Positions 1 to 9,029 of a DNA stretch of 64,000 nt are shown piece after piece. The notes beneath the pieces were generated by a model. The model was not told the DNA's origin. It worked only from the letters and a program-made list of their open reading frames with translations, and did no database searches. Both the position numbers and the translations under genes were made by a program. The DNA is from Desulfobulbaceae bacterium (lineage in GTDB: Bacteria > Desulfobacterota > Desulfobulbia > Desulfobulbales > Desulfobulbaceae), in contig WFZC01000198.1 of assembly GCA_015489765.1 (NCBI GenBank), positions 21,076-85,075 of the forward strand, written 5' to 3'. How positions within the stretch are numbered: position 1 is the first letter of the stretch; every line of letters starts with the position of its first letter.

Positions 1-109
1 GCTCTACCCCCAGTTCCGAGGCAATCATGGTTCGATAGTAGACGGAGAAGGGAGTGCCCCGGGGGCTGAAAAAGGGCTGTGGGGCAATGACCAGCGTTTT
101 AAGTTTCAT
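1..109 (-). CDS. Glycosyltransferase, GT4-like, N-terminal fragment (runs off window)
   Basis: Only the first 36 codons are inside the window; the start codon is the ATG complement at 107-109. The visible peptide begins MKLKTLVIAPQPFFSPRGTP. A hydrophobic beta strand followed by a Pro-Arg-Gly-Thr-Pro loop is typical of the N-terminal Rossmann domain of GT4-type (GT-B) glycosyltransferases. It starts 20 bp after the stop of the PHP-like gene on the same strand, so the two are probably co-transcribed and divergent from the polysaccharide operon to the right. The acceptor and donor cannot be inferred from this fragment. Confidence 0.6.
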   Translation of the reverse strand, partial: MKLKTLVIAPQPFFSPRGTPFSVYYRTMIASELGVE

Positions 110-129
110 GGGAAGCTGCACAATGCTGT

Positions 130-966
130 TTATCTTGATTTCCGGGAGAGCTGCATGCTGATCTGGTGGTAAAAAAATGGGAAGATACGTTCAGGTGTAC
201 CATATGAGCCGATTTCGACGTTCCTGTCCGAGAGGATGGTGACAAGGGATTGAAATGGCCGCTCCAAATCCACCTTGCCGGGACAGTAAAAGCCAAAGCT
301 GGCCATCTTGTTTTCCTGTCCGGAAAAGGGCAGGGGATCACTGCCCTGCAGGTTGCGGATCCCCCGGTTGCGGGCCTGGGAAAAAAGCAGACTGCGGGGC
401 CAGAAAAAGGGACGGTTCGCGTTGTCGCCCAGGAAGAACAGGGGGGATGTGCGACGTTCAATTTCCTGTCTGACATATTTTCCCCGTCTGCCCCACCATT
501 TCCCGGCTCCCCAGGGCAGGACTGCGGGTATTTTTTTTTCTTCCAGGGTATCCAGCACCTCTGTCAGGGGAAGACCGTCCGCAAAGGCGCCATTCCATCC
601 CAGGGCCAGCACTTCCAACCCTTCCTTGACCACGATCTGCCGTCCGGCAACGACAAACAGGGGGGAATTGCCCTGACGCTCAACTATACGCTCAACTATA
701 GAAAGAACGTTGTTCTCTTCCGTCTGCATGATGGTTGCGGAAGAGAGACCAGGAGTATTGTCCTGAAAATGGGCAAACATATCAGTGCCGGCAGACTCGG
801 TCAACAGCAGGAAAGAGCAGGTTTGGCTGCCTGGTGGCAGGACTTTCCTGTACCTGCGGAAATTTTTAACGGCGACGCGAAAAAAAATATCGGGATCAAA
901 GGCGGGATGAATATGGACATGGGCATCTCCCATGATCCAGTTCTGGTGCTGTTCTGTCCGGTTCAT
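130..966 (-). CDS. PHP/amidohydrolase-like metal-dependent hydrolase
   Basis: This is a 278-residue soluble protein. Near the N-terminus (about residues 12-20) it carries Gly-Asp-Ala-His-Val-His-Ile-His, the His-x-His metal-binding strand that opens PHP and amidohydrolase TIM-type barrels. Further likely ligands are scattered (for example Gly-Asp-Asn-Ala-Asn near residue 180), but I cannot assign a full metal site. The first Met is preceded by a GGCGGA-like ribosome site; a second Met just before the His motif is an alternative start. It lies 20 bp upstream of a GT4 gene on the same strand, which suggests a role in surface-glycan or sugar-phosphate metabolism. The substrate is unknown. Confidence 0.6.
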   Translation of the reverse strand: MNRTEQHQNWIMGDAHVHIHPAFDPDIFFRVAVKNFRRYRKVLPPGSQTCSFLLLTESAGTDMFAHFQDNTPGLSSATIMQTEENNVLSIVERIVERQGNSPLFVVAGRQIVVKEGLEVLALGWNGAFADGLPLTEVLDTLEEKKIPAVLPWGAGKWWGRRGKYVRQEIERRTSPLFFLGDNANRPFFWPRSLLFSQARNRGIRNLQGSDPLPFSGQENKMASFGFYCPGKVDLERPFQSLVTILSDRNVEIGSYGTPERIFPFFYHQISMQLSRKSR

Positions 967-1166
967 CGTTCCGCCTTTTGGGTTGCTCTGAAATAAACAA
1001 ATGCCCGGATATGACAGGGCAAGTCAACACTATGAACAATGGTAATCTATATGTCAAGATTTTCATTTCTGAAGGTTTCCATAAAGGTCTTTCGCCGGTG
1101 GCGCCATGAAAACGGTTACAAGCCGATGAATCACCAGTCGTGTGTCATTGGTCAGGAAGTTGCCGC

Positions 1167-1195
1167 TTGACAGGAAGGTGTACATGGTGCATAGT
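1167..1195 (+). promoter_or_regulatory. Candidate sigma-70-type promoter of the polysaccharide operon
   Basis: A perfect -35 hexamer TTGACA (1167-1172) is followed by a 17-bp spacer and CATAGT (1190-1195). It is oriented toward the asparagine-synthase-type gene at 1483 and would give a leader of about 280 nt. Confidence 0.45.
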
Positions 1196-1394
1196 CTGCG
1201 CCATAATAAAGACCAAATAGTTCACTTCAGGTTACTTGATCGGCGGCCCGGCGCAGGCACGAGAGACTGTGGTTTCCCGGCGCAACAAAGCCATAAAACA
1301 GGGCAATGAATCCGGAGGTTCATCTACCCGGATGCCGACGGTGGCAACTGTTCTCGATTTTTATCTCTGTCTTTTGAAAAACCGGCATGACCGC

Positions 1395-1429
1395 ACCAGG
1401 TCGGCCGGCCGTAACAAACAATGGAAATC
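1395..1429 (+). repeat. Partial copy of the CCAGCATGGCTGG-family dispersed repeat
   Basis: The 3' part of this element (GGCCGGCC, then AACAAACAATG and AAATC) closely matches the 3' half of the copy at 32684-32744. It lies just upstream of the amidotransferase start, inside a spurious N-terminal extension of that frame. Confidence 0.5.
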
Positions 1430-1482
1430 CCTGGTTTCGGTATGTCGCCTCCATGGAACCCTGGAATTTCCGGATGAAAAAA

Positions 1483-3417
1483 ATGTGTGGAATCTGCGGA
1501 ATACTTTCACAAAAGCCTGTCCGGGAAGATCATGTCCGGGTGATGACCGATGCCCTGGTGCACCGTGGACCGGATGATGAAGGGATATATGTCAAAGATG
1601 GAGCCGGCCTGGGGCATCGCCGTCTTTCCATTATAGATCTCTCCACCGGCAGGCAGCCCATTGCCAATGAAGACGAGTCAATATGGATTGTGTTCAACGG
1701 GGAAATATATAACTTCCCTGAATTGAAACAGGAACTGGTGCAGCGGGGCCACCGGTTTCGCACCCACACCGACACCGAGGTCATTGTCCATCTCTATGAG
1801 GAGATGGGTGAACGTTGTGTGGAAAAACTAAGCGGCATGTTTGCCTTTGCCATCTGGGATGAGAAGCGGCATCAGCTGTTGCTTGCCCGGGATCGGATAG
1901 GCCAGAAACCGCTTTTTTATACGGATAATCATGGTGAATTTCTCTTTGCCTCCGAGGTCAAGGGCATCCTGGCCCATCGGGAAATCCCGCGCGTTCTTGA
2001 TGTGGAGTCCCTCCATTATTACCTTTCCCTTCGTTTTATCCCGCCGCCCCATACCATGTTCGAGGGGATCTGCAAATTGCCCCCTGGCCATACCCTGATC
2101 CGCCGTGACGGCAAGACAATTCTGCGGCGTTACTGGGACCTTGATTTTACGAGCAAGCTTGGGCTTTCAGAAGCCGATTTTATCAGCGGCCTGGATGAGG
2201 CCCTGCACAAGGCGGTCAGCTCGCATCTCATCAGCGATGTGCCGGTGGGGGCCTTTTTAAGCGGCGGCATGGATACCTCGACCGTGGTGGCCTTGATGGC
2301 GGACATCCGCAAGGAACCTTTTAAGACGTTTGCTATCGGGGTCAAAGAGCAGGATTTTAATGAATTACCCTATGCCCGGGCCGTTGCCGATTATTTCCAT
2401 ACCGATCATGTCGAAGAGGTGGTTTCCGCCGATCTTGTCGAGTTGATGCCCAGTATTGTCTATCATCTTGATGAACCGTCGGATTCCATTGCCGCCTGTA
2501 TGTACCAGGCGGCCCGGTTGGCAGGAAGTCATGTCAAGGTGGTGATGGGGGGGGACGGCGGCGACGAACTGTTTGCCGGCTTTGACCGATATATGGGGGT
2601 GGGATATATCAATCACTACGCCCTGTTGCCCCGATTGATTCGGCATGGTCTGCTGCGCCCGTTTTTTCATCTTCTGCCGGACAGCTTCACCTATAAGAGT
2701 TTTGTCCAGAAGCTGCGGTGGATGGATCAACTTGCCGACTACAGCGAAGGGGAACGGTATGCGGAGGCGACGGCGTTCTTTCGGTTCAGCCATTCCCAGA
2801 AGGGACGGTTGTTTACGCAGGAGTATTGGCAACAGCTTCAAAAAATCGATGCCAAACAGATCATTGTCCAGCAGTATAACAAACCCAATGCGGAAGATCC
2901 CATTGACCGGATGCTGTACGCCGATTTCATGACCAGGCTCTCCGAGCATACCCTGATGCTGACCGACCGGATGAACATGGCTTTCAGTCTGGAGGCCCGT
3001 TCTCCGTTCCTTGATCATGAGCTGGTCGAGTACCTGGCCCGTTTCCCCAGCAATCTCAAGATTCGAGGCCGGGAGCTTAAATATATTCTCCGGCGATATG
3101 CCAGGACTATTCTGCCTCCTGAAATTACGGCCCGTAAAAAACAGGGTTTTATGTTTCCTGTTGCCTACTGGTTCAGAAACGAGCTGTATCCCTTTGTCAG
3201 GCAGACCCTGGCCGATTCATTTTTTGTCCGCAACGGTATGTTTGACCGTGATTATGTGCTTGGACTCGTAGAGGATCATCGACATAACCGGGATGATCAC
3301 CATGTCCGTTTGTGGATGCTGCTGAATATGGAGGTCTGGCATCAACTTTATATGGAGAACCGTTCTCCGGATGAGGTGGCTTCATCATTTGCCGAGATTC
3401 GTCGTCGGGCCGGCTGA
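1483..3417 (+). CDS. asnB: Glutamine-hydrolysing asparagine synthase-type amidotransferase
   Basis: It is predicted to hydrolyse glutamine at an N-terminal class II domain and transfer ammonia to an adenylated carboxylate. The chosen ATG gives Met-Cys-Gly-Ile-Cys-Gly, which places the nucleophile Cys at residue 2 as the family requires; the open frame runs further upstream but only through repeat DNA. The ATP-pyrophosphatase loop is SGGMDTS at residues 260-266 (Thr where the family usually has Ser), and Gly-Gly-Asp-Gly-Gly-Asp-Glu-Leu-Phe follows near residue 355. The length of 644 aa fits the AsnB subgroup found in exopolysaccharide loci. As the first gene of the cluster it may amidate a sugar acid or amino-acid substituent rather than make free asparagine; that is inference. 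Confidence 0.88.
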   Translation: MCGICGILSQKPVREDHVRVMTDALVHRGPDDEGIYVKDGAGLGHRRLSIIDLSTGRQPIANEDESIWIVFNGEIYNFPELKQELVQRGHRFRTHTDTEVIVHLYEEMGERCVEKLSGMFAFAIWDEKRHQLLLARDRIGQKPLFYTDNHGEFLFASEVKGILAHREIPRVLDVESLHYYLSLRFIPPPHTMFEGICKLPPGHTLIRRDGKTILRRYWDLDFTSKLGLSEADFISGLDEALHKAVSSHLISDVPVGAFLSGGMDTSTVVALMADIRKEPFKTFAIGVKEQDFNELPYARAVADYFHTDHVEEVVSADLVELMPSIVYHLDEPSDSIAACMYQAARLAGSHVKVVMGGDGGDELFAGFDRYMGVGYINHYALLPRLIRHGLLRPFFHLLPDSFTYKSFVQKLRWMDQLADYSEGERYAEATAFFRFSHSQKGRLFTQEYWQQLQKIDAKQIIVQQYNKPNAEDPIDRMLYADFMTRLSEHTLMLTDRMNMAFSLEARSPFLDHELVEYLARFPSNLKIRGRELKYILRRYARTILPPEITARKKQGFMFPVAYWFRNELYPFVRQTLADSFFVRNGMFDRDYVLGLVEDHRHNRDDHHVRLWMLLNMEVWHQLYMENRSPDEVASSFAEIRRRAG

Positions 3418-3522
3418 ATGCTCTTCTGATACCCCGTAAAAAATTTCCACGTATCCAAGGCCGGCCGTGCCCACAACCTAAGCCCGTAGGCAGCGGCTTT
3501 ATCCGCCATATTTATAGTTATC

Positions 3523-4980
3523 ATGGTTTTCAGCTCGACAATATTTCTCTTTCTCTTCCTGCCCCTTGTCTTTGCCGCCTATTTTCTGGTTGGGTCACGG
3601 GGACGTAACCTTGTTTTGCTGGCGGCCAGTCTTGTCTTTTATGCCTGGGGCGAGACAGTCTATGTCCTGCTCATGCTGGCCTCCATCCTTATCAACTACA
3701 TATTTGGCCTGCTCATCGGGCGGGCACGGGAGCGCGGACACCGGGGAAGGCTTGCTCTGGGCTGGGCGGTTGCCCTTAATCTGCTTCTGCTCGGATTTTT
3801 CAAGTACGGCAACTTTGTCGTTGATAATCTTAATAAAATTCTGGTTTATTTTCATGTAACTCCTGTACATCTGGCTCCGATTCACCTGCCCATCGGCATT
3901 TCCTTTTTTACCTTCCAGGCCATGTCCTATGTGATCGACCTGTACCGCGGTGAAGTGGAGGTGGAGAAAAATCCCGTTGACATAGCCCTGTATATCTCCC
4001 TTTTTCCCCAGCTCATCGCCGGGCCCATTGTCCGTTACCATGACATAGCAAAAAGGTTGCATAAACGGAGTACCGATAGTACTGACCTGGCCATCGGTAT
4101 CCGCCGTTTTATTATCGGACTGGCAAAAAAGGCGCTGGTTGCCAATGTGCTGGGCAAGAGCGCGGACTATCTTTTCTCTGTTCCGTCCCATTACCTGCCG
4201 GCTACGCTGGCATGGCTCGGGGCCCTGGCATATACCCTGCAGATTTATTATGACTTTTCCGGGTATTCGGATATGGCCATTGGTCTTGGCCGGATGTTTG
4301 GATTTCATTTTCCGGAAAATTTCAACTATCCCTATATATCCCAATCCATCAGGGAATTCTGGCGGCGCTGGCATATCTCGCTGTCCACCTGGTTTCGTGA
4401 TTATCTCTACTTTCCACTTGGCGGCTCCCGTCGCTCCACGGCCCGCACCTATTTCAATCTGGTCACGGTTTTTTTCCTCTGCGGCCTCTGGCACGGCGCC
4501 AGTTGGACCTTTGTGGTCTGGGGCCTGTACCATGGCCTTTTTCTGATCATCGAGCGAACGAAAATCGGTGCCGGGCTCCTGGAGTGGTTCCCGGCCTTTA
4601 TCCGGCGGGGGTATGCCCTGTTGACCGTTATTCTCGGGTGGGTTATTTTCAGGGCCGATACCTTCCCCCACGCCATTGGCTATATCAAGGCCATGTTTTC
4701 TCCCGGCCGGCCCCAATTGTATAATTCACAGATTTTTCTCTATATTAACAATGAATTTACCGTCACCTTTATTGCCGCCGTTATCGGGATGACACCGGTC
4801 ATTCACCACCTGGTTATTTCTCTGGAAAAGCGGGTTTGGGCCGGAAATGGCGCTGCCTTTACCTGGCCCCGGGTCCTGTTTGGTGGAGTCGAGCTGATGA
4901 TTTTACTGTTTTTGCTACTCTATTCCATTGCCGCGATTATGGGTGGCTCTTATAACCCTTTTCTTTATTTTCGTTTCTGA
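3523..4980 (+). CDS. MBOAT O-acyltransferase, AlgI/DltB-like
   Basis: This 485-residue polytopic inner-membrane protein (about 10-12 hydrophobic segments) belongs to the membrane-bound O-acyltransferase family, which passes acyl groups across the membrane for O-acetylation of exported polysaccharides. The diagnostic core is present: Trp-Arg-Arg-Trp-His-Ile-Ser near residue 285 and Gly-Leu-Trp-His-Gly-Ala-Ser-Trp near residue 325, the latter holding the catalytic His. The stop overlaps the next start by 1 bp (TGATG), and the next gene is an AlgJ/AlgX-like protein, the usual partner. The pair probably acetylates the polymer made by this locus. Confidence 0.9.
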   Translation: MVFSSTIFLFLFLPLVFAAYFLVGSRGRNLVLLAASLVFYAWGETVYVLLMLASILINYIFGLLIGRARERGHRGRLALGWAVALNLLLLGFFKYGNFVVDNLNKILVYFHVTPVHLAPIHLPIGISFFTFQAMSYVIDLYRGEVEVEKNPVDIALYISLFPQLIAGPIVRYHDIAKRLHKRSTDSTDLAIGIRRFIIGLAKKALVANVLGKSADYLFSVPSHYLPATLAWLGALAYTLQIYYDFSGYSDMAIGLGRMFGFHFPENFNYPYISQSIREFWRRWHISLSTWFRDYLYFPLGGSRRSTARTYFNLVTVFFLCGLWHGASWTFVVWGLYHGLFLIIERTKIGAGLLEWFPAFIRRGYALLTVILGWVIFRADTFPHAIGYIKAMFSPGRPQLYNSQIFLYINNEFTVTFIAAVIGMTPVIHHLVISLEKRVWAGNGAAFTWPRVLFGGVELMILLFLLLYSIAAIMGGSYNPFLYFRF

Positions 4981-6818
4981 TGAGCTGGTTTCAGGCAGAG
5001 AAAAAACGCGTGCCCTGGCAGTACATGTGCACCGCCCTGGTGGCGCTCTATCTTACCGGAGCTTCCTGGCATGGTATTGCCGGCGACGTTACCGGCGGCC
5101 GTTATGGCAGCCTGGTGACCAGGCTTGCGCTTGTCGTGATCGTTTCTCTTGTGACCGGCTGGCGTGCCGGCGGTTTTCTTGCCCGGGAACAGCGGCTGCG
5201 GCCTGATTATTTGCTGTTGATGACCTGTTTCTGGGCAATACTGTTTTATCCCATGGTTTCGCATAGTTCGTATATGGGGCGAAGTGTGCGCCAGGTGGTG
5301 CGCTATCTTGAGCGGCTGCAACAGAAAAATCATGGTTCGATGCTCGATGTTGTCCGGGCATTTCCCGGCACCTATGAGAAATACTGGCAGGATAATTCGA
5401 TCCTGCCCAAGGGGTTTATCTATCTCAACAGCATGGTCAAGGTCTATCTCCTTCATATCTCACCCAATCCAACCGTGGCCCTGGGGGAAAACGGGTTCTA
5501 TTTCGAGGGTTATGGGGCCAGGAAGGTAGAAAAGGGGATTGTGGAATCCTTTGATAATATAGCTGATTACCTTGGCATGATTCCATTTTCCCCCCTTGAG
5601 CTCTGGAAGTGGAACCAGACCCTTGAGGAGCGGAGTTACTGGCTGAAAGAACGCGGGGTTGATTATGTCTTTGTCCTGGCGCCCACCAAGGGGCTGGTCT
5701 ATCCGGAAAATCTGCCCGCTTCACTGCGCAGGAGGATTGGCGGGACCAGGAGGTACATGCAGTTGTCACGCTATCTCCGGAACAATACCGATATTCATTT
5801 TATCGACCTGTTGCCGCCGCTTCTTGCCGCCAAGAAAAAAAGTCCCGATCCCCAGCTTTTTTACAAGACGGATTTTCACTGGAATTTTTACGGTTCCTTT
5901 GTCGCCTATCAGGCCATGGTCCGTGCTTTACAACGATTTTTCCCAAAATATCATCTACGTCCTCTCTCTCTTGACGACTTCACGATCAAGGTAAACAAAC
6001 ACTGGGCCCATCACCGTTTCATGAATATGATCGGCCTGCCGGAGCGGTTGCACCGGCATGAACACTACCTGACCCTGGTGCCCAAACCGGGCACTCCGCT
6101 GTATGGTCTGCGGAATCTGCCCGCAGACGGGGTTCATGACGTATATCCACCCAAGGGAATCTTGACCAACAACAAGGGTGAATCCATGGCCATTCGTATG
6201 GTGCATAATCCCAGGGCCACCATCGACTCTATTCTGTTGCTTGGTGATTCGTTCATGGAAAAATGTGTCTACTATTTCAGCGCCCATGCGAAAGAGGTAT
6301 GGAATTACCGGACCGTGGTCAATTTTCCCTACAAGATTTTTCTTTATAAGAATCCTACTATTACTATCCAGGAAATTCTGAACATGTTTCTGCTCCGGCC
6401 GCCGCCGGAAAATCCACCGGGCATCCGTCAGGAGTATCTTGCAGCCCAGGCTGCCCGCTTACGCGCAGCCGGAGCTGTAATCATCCCCCTTAAGGCGCAT
6501 CCGGTTTCCGGTGGCAGGGTGGCCAGAATCCCTGTTCCTGCCGCGGCATGTAAGGGTCGCCGCTCTATTGTCCGGATAGGGCTTGATGGCGGCGGCAGCA
6601 GAAGGATACAGGTCTCGTTTGTGATGGCGGGTACGAGTGATGAGAAGAGATGGACAGAGGAACGAATGCATGGTAAGCATACCACCTTTTATGTCTCGCT
6701 TCCTCCGGATGGTTCGGTCCGGGCATTGCTGCTCCGTTATGCAGGCAAGTCCACGGCTGCCCCGTCCATTTCCGAAACAGTGCTAATAGCTGGCGCGTCA
6801 GCTCAGAAAGAGGAGTAA
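4980..6818 (+). CDS. AlgJ/AlgX-like SGNH acetyltransferase
   Basis: The 612-residue protein has two or three N-terminal hydrophobic segments and then a periplasmic domain with the AlgJ/AlgX (SGNH-like) signatures: Asp-Phe-His-Trp-Asn near residue 300 (the DxHW motif) and Gly-Asp-Ser-Phe-Met near residue 422 (the Ser nucleophile block). Proteins of this type receive the acyl group from an AlgI-type MBOAT and place it on the polysaccharide in the periplasm. It is translationally coupled to the MBOAT gene by a 1-bp overlap. A C-terminal extension of roughly 130 residues beyond the SGNH core looks beta-rich and may bind carbohydrate, but I see no named motif there. Confidence 0.82.
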   Translation: MSWFQAEKKRVPWQYMCTALVALYLTGASWHGIAGDVTGGRYGSLVTRLALVVIVSLVTGWRAGGFLAREQRLRPDYLLLMTCFWAILFYPMVSHSSYMGRSVRQVVRYLERLQQKNHGSMLDVVRAFPGTYEKYWQDNSILPKGFIYLNSMVKVYLLHISPNPTVALGENGFYFEGYGARKVEKGIVESFDNIADYLGMIPFSPLELWKWNQTLEERSYWLKERGVDYVFVLAPTKGLVYPENLPASLRRRIGGTRRYMQLSRYLRNNTDIHFIDLLPPLLAAKKKSPDPQLFYKTDFHWNFYGSFVAYQAMVRALQRFFPKYHLRPLSLDDFTIKVNKHWAHHRFMNMIGLPERLHRHEHYLTLVPKPGTPLYGLRNLPADGVHDVYPPKGILTNNKGESMAIRMVHNPRATIDSILLLGDSFMEKCVYYFSAHAKEVWNYRTVVNFPYKIFLYKNPTITIQEILNMFLLRPPPENPPGIRQEYLAAQAARLRAAGAVIIPLKAHPVSGGRVARIPVPAAACKGRRSIVRIGLDGGGSRRIQVSFVMAGTSDEKRWTEERMHGKHTTFYVSLPPDGSVRALLLRYAGKSTAAPSISETVLIAGASAQKEE

Positions 6819-6821
6819 TCC

Positions 6822-7805
6822 ATGTCTACAGTCGATTATGTTGAGCTGTTTGAACTGGTCAGCAAGGAAAATTTTGATGAACAACGGTATCTGGAGCAAA
6901 ACCAGGATGTAAAAAGGGCTGTGGCCGAAGGGGTGATAGAATCGGCCAGGAAGCACTGTCTTCGCCATGGCCTGAAAGAAAAACGGTCCCAGCAGAAAAG
7001 GGTGGAAGATTATCTTGACGAGCTGGTCCGTCTGCGTAAAAGGAAACTCGTCCGGATCAAAAAGAGATTAAAAAAGGGGATTGATGTCCGCATAAATGAT
7101 CAGATGGTTGTTGATTACACCGGTAGCGGCCGTAAGGAAAAATTCGGATTTTCAGAAACCGACAACGTTTCATCATTTTTTTATGATGACCTGCCCCTTG
7201 AGATCATCAACCGCAATCCGGAGGGCTTGATACTTGACTGCGGAGCCGGCTTCAGGCCGGTGTATTATGAAAATGTGGTCAATTACGAGATTGTGCCCTA
7301 TCCGACAACCGATGTTATCGGCTTTGCCGAGGATCTGCCCTTTGAGGACAATTCCTTTGACGCTGTCTTCTCGTTTGCCGTTTTAGAGCATGTCAAGCTC
7401 CCCTTTGAAGCCGCGGCCGAGATGTGCCGAGTGCTCAAGCCCGGCGGCACCATGGCGGTTTGCACGGCTTTTCTCCAGCCGGTGCACGGTTATCCCCATC
7501 ATTATTACAACATGACGCATATGGGGCTTAAGGCCCTGTTCGAAGACGCAATCGACATAGAGCGTCAGTTCGTTAATTCCGGCACCGGCCCGGTCTGGTC
7601 CCTGTCCTGGATACTGCGACGCTGGGCCAAACAGTTGCCGGTCCGGGAAAGAAAGAAATTTCTGAAGATGAAGGTGGCTGATCTGATAGATCATCCCTTT
7701 GAATACCTTGACCATGGTTTTGTCACCGCCTTGCCGGAAGAGGCAAATTTCGAGCTGGCCTCCGCCACTCTGCTCGTCGGGACAAAGAGGAATCAGCCGG
7801 GATGA
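6822..7805 (+). CDS. Class I SAM-dependent methyltransferase
   Basis: The protein has 327 residues. About 100 charged N-terminal residues precede a Methyltransf_11-type domain with the glycine motif Leu-Asp-Cys-Gly-Ala-Gly near residue 140, Glu-Asp-Leu-Pro-Phe near 170 and Phe-Ser-Phe-Ala-Val-Leu-Glu-His-Val near 185. The start has a strong AGAGGAG site. The N-terminal part contains a short Tyr-Leu-Glu-Gln-Asn-Gln-Asp-Val-like stretch seen in glycan-cluster proteins. Position between the acetylation pair and a GT2 gene suggests methylation of a sugar residue or chain end. Confidence 0.8.
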   Translation: MSTVDYVELFELVSKENFDEQRYLEQNQDVKRAVAEGVIESARKHCLRHGLKEKRSQQKRVEDYLDELVRLRKRKLVRIKKRLKKGIDVRINDQMVVDYTGSGRKEKFGFSETDNVSSFFYDDLPLEIINRNPEGLILDCGAGFRPVYYENVVNYEIVPYPTTDVIGFAEDLPFEDNSFDAVFSFAVLEHVKLPFEAAAEMCRVLKPGGTMAVCTAFLQPVHGYPHHYYNMTHMGLKALFEDAIDIERQFVNSGTGPVWSLSWILRRWAKQLPVRERKKFLKMKVADLIDHPFEYLDHGFVTALPEEANFELASATLLVGTKRNQPG

Positions 7806-8026
7806 GACATGGCATATATTCACGCGTTTTTCCATTAAAATCAGGGAGAGGAGCAGCTTTGAGCCTCCTTGAAAAAAATCTGATACCTGATATATTTATT
7901 TTTTGTCCTGTTCAGGTGTTCGGCTGTAAGAACCTGTTGCAATTCCCTGTTCTGTTATCATCGCGGTTTTCCTTACCGGCACGACCGGATCAGACCATTT
8001 CATTACAAGAAACAATCCAACCATGA
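7802..8026 (+). CDS. Possible small coupled ORF, 74 aa
   Basis: This frame fills the 217-bp gap between the methyltransferase and the next GT2 gene and overlaps both by exactly 4 bp (ATGA at 7802-7805 and at 8023-8026). That geometry is what a translationally coupled gene would show. The product has no recognisable domain and moderate hydrophobicity in the middle. No ribosome site of its own is evident, so it could equally be chance. Confidence 0.25.
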   Translation: MRHGIYSRVFPLKSGRGAALSLLEKNLIPDIFIFCPVQVFGCKNLLQFPVLLSSRFSLPARPDQTISLQETIQP

Positions 8027-8925
8027 CACCAACAGTATCGGTCATCATACCAGCCTATAACCATGAACGGTTTGTCGGCCAGGCCATTGAAAGCGTTTTG
8101 CAACAGAGCTGGGAAGATCTGGAACTGCTGGTGATTGATGACGGCTCCACGGATAGGACCGGCGAGGTGGCGCAGAGTTACACTGATTCCCGCCTCCAGT
8201 ATTTTTATCAGGAGAACCAGGATGCGTTCAATACCCTGAATCGGGGATTGCAGCTCGCCAGGGGCGCCTTTATCTCTATTCTCAACTCCGACGATGTATA
8301 TGCCACCAATCGGCTGGAACGGCTTATTGCCGAGCAGAAGCGCACCGGGGGCCAGTGTCTCTTTACCGATGTCATTCCCATTGACGAGGCAGGCGGGGTC
8401 TGGGAGGACCCGGATTTCGGCTGGAATCAGTGGCATCGTAAAAACAGGGAGTTTTACTTCTCCCAGGATGATCTTTATACCGGTTTCCTTCATGGCAACT
8501 TCATGGTGACGACTTCCAATCTGTTTTTGACCAGGGAGGCGGTCGATCGCATCGGCGGATTTTGTTCATTGCGCTATCTCCATGATTATGATTATATCTT
8601 CCGGGTCATGCTTGCCTGTCCGGAGCAAGTGGTTTATCTCCATGATGAACAGTTGCTGATGTACCGGATTCACAGTGGTAATACTCTCGGTGAGGCAGCG
8701 ATTATCGGTCGGGAACAGGACAAGGAGGTGATCCGAAAATATCTGTTGAAAGGTATTGCGCCGGAATGCCGGCAGCGTGCTGCGGCCGGTGCGGATCGTC
8801 TGGCGGAACTGGAGCGGGAACTTTGCGAGGTACGGACTGCATTGTCCCCTGTGCCGCAGTCCGGAATCAGGGACCACGCACGCGCTTTGAGCAGAGCCAT
8901 TGTAAAGCGGTTGATCAAGAGATAG
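8023..8925 (+). CDS. Family 2 glycosyltransferase
   Basis: A 300-residue GT-A enzyme. The N-terminus reads Ser-Val-Ile-Ile-Pro-Ala-Tyr-Asn, followed by Val-Ile-Asp-Asp-Gly-Ser-Thr-Asp near residue 38 and Leu-Asn-Ser-Asp-Asp near residue 88, which is the DxD-type nucleotide-sugar/metal site. No membrane segment is present, so it would act on the cytoplasmic face during repeat-unit assembly. The C-terminal 45 residues are basic. The locus carries at least five GT2 genes, so specificity cannot be assigned. Confidence 0.88.
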   Translation: MTPTVSVIIPAYNHERFVGQAIESVLQQSWEDLELLVIDDGSTDRTGEVAQSYTDSRLQYFYQENQDAFNTLNRGLQLARGAFISILNSDDVYATNRLERLIAEQKRTGGQCLFTDVIPIDEAGGVWEDPDFGWNQWHRKNREFYFSQDDLYTGFLHGNFMVTTSNLFLTREAVDRIGGFCSLRYLHDYDYIFRVMLACPEQVVYLHDEQLLMYRIHSGNTLGEAAIIGREQDKEVIRKYLLKGIAPECRQRAAAGADRLAELERELCEVRTALSPVPQSGIRDHARALSRAIVKRLIKR

Positions 8926-8945
8926 GTTCCCGGCCGGAAACAGGA

Positions 8946-8995
8946 ATTTTCGCATAAACCAGCAAGGCTGGACGGTACAACAAACTATGAAAATC
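8946..8995 (+). repeat. Dispersed repeat, CCAGCATGGCTGG family (copy with CCAGCAAGGCTGG)
   Basis: The unit runs from ATTTTCGCATAAACCAGC to ACAACAAACTATGAAAATC. It matches the copy at 32684-32744 apart from a deletion in the middle. The ends (GATTTTC-like and GAAAATC) are inverted relative to each other. Confidence 0.65.
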
Positions 8996-8999
8996 AACA

Positions 9000-9027
9000 G
9001 GTTACGCTAAAAAAAACATGCGTAACC
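9000..9027. other. Short inverted repeat GGTTACGC/GCGTAACC
   Basis: An 8-bp perfect stem encloses a 12-nt A-rich loop. It lies between two copies of the dispersed repeat, with no U-tract that would make it a standard terminator. Confidence 0.5.
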
Positions 9028-9029
9028 TT

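Larger units (their letters stand above)
967..1482. other. 516-bp intergenic region
   Basis: This spacer separates the minus-strand PHP gene from the plus-strand amidotransferase gene. It holds one good sigma-70-like promoter (1167-1195) and, at 1395-1429, a partial copy of a dispersed repeat also found near 32.7 kb. An open frame at 1236-1577 overlaps the amidotransferase start and has no recognisable features, so it was not called. Confidence 0.5.

Noticed and set aside
250-996. 248-aa plus-strand frame at the left end
   Set aside because: It lies antisense to the PHP-like gene, which has a metal-binding motif and a good start; composition of the plus frame is not protein-like.
1236-1577. 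113-aa frame before asnB
   Set aside because: It overlaps the amidotransferase start in another frame, runs through repeat DNA and has no motif.
3595-4716. 373-aa minus-strand frame
   Set aside because: Antisense shadow of the MBOAT gene, whose catalytic motifs are clear.
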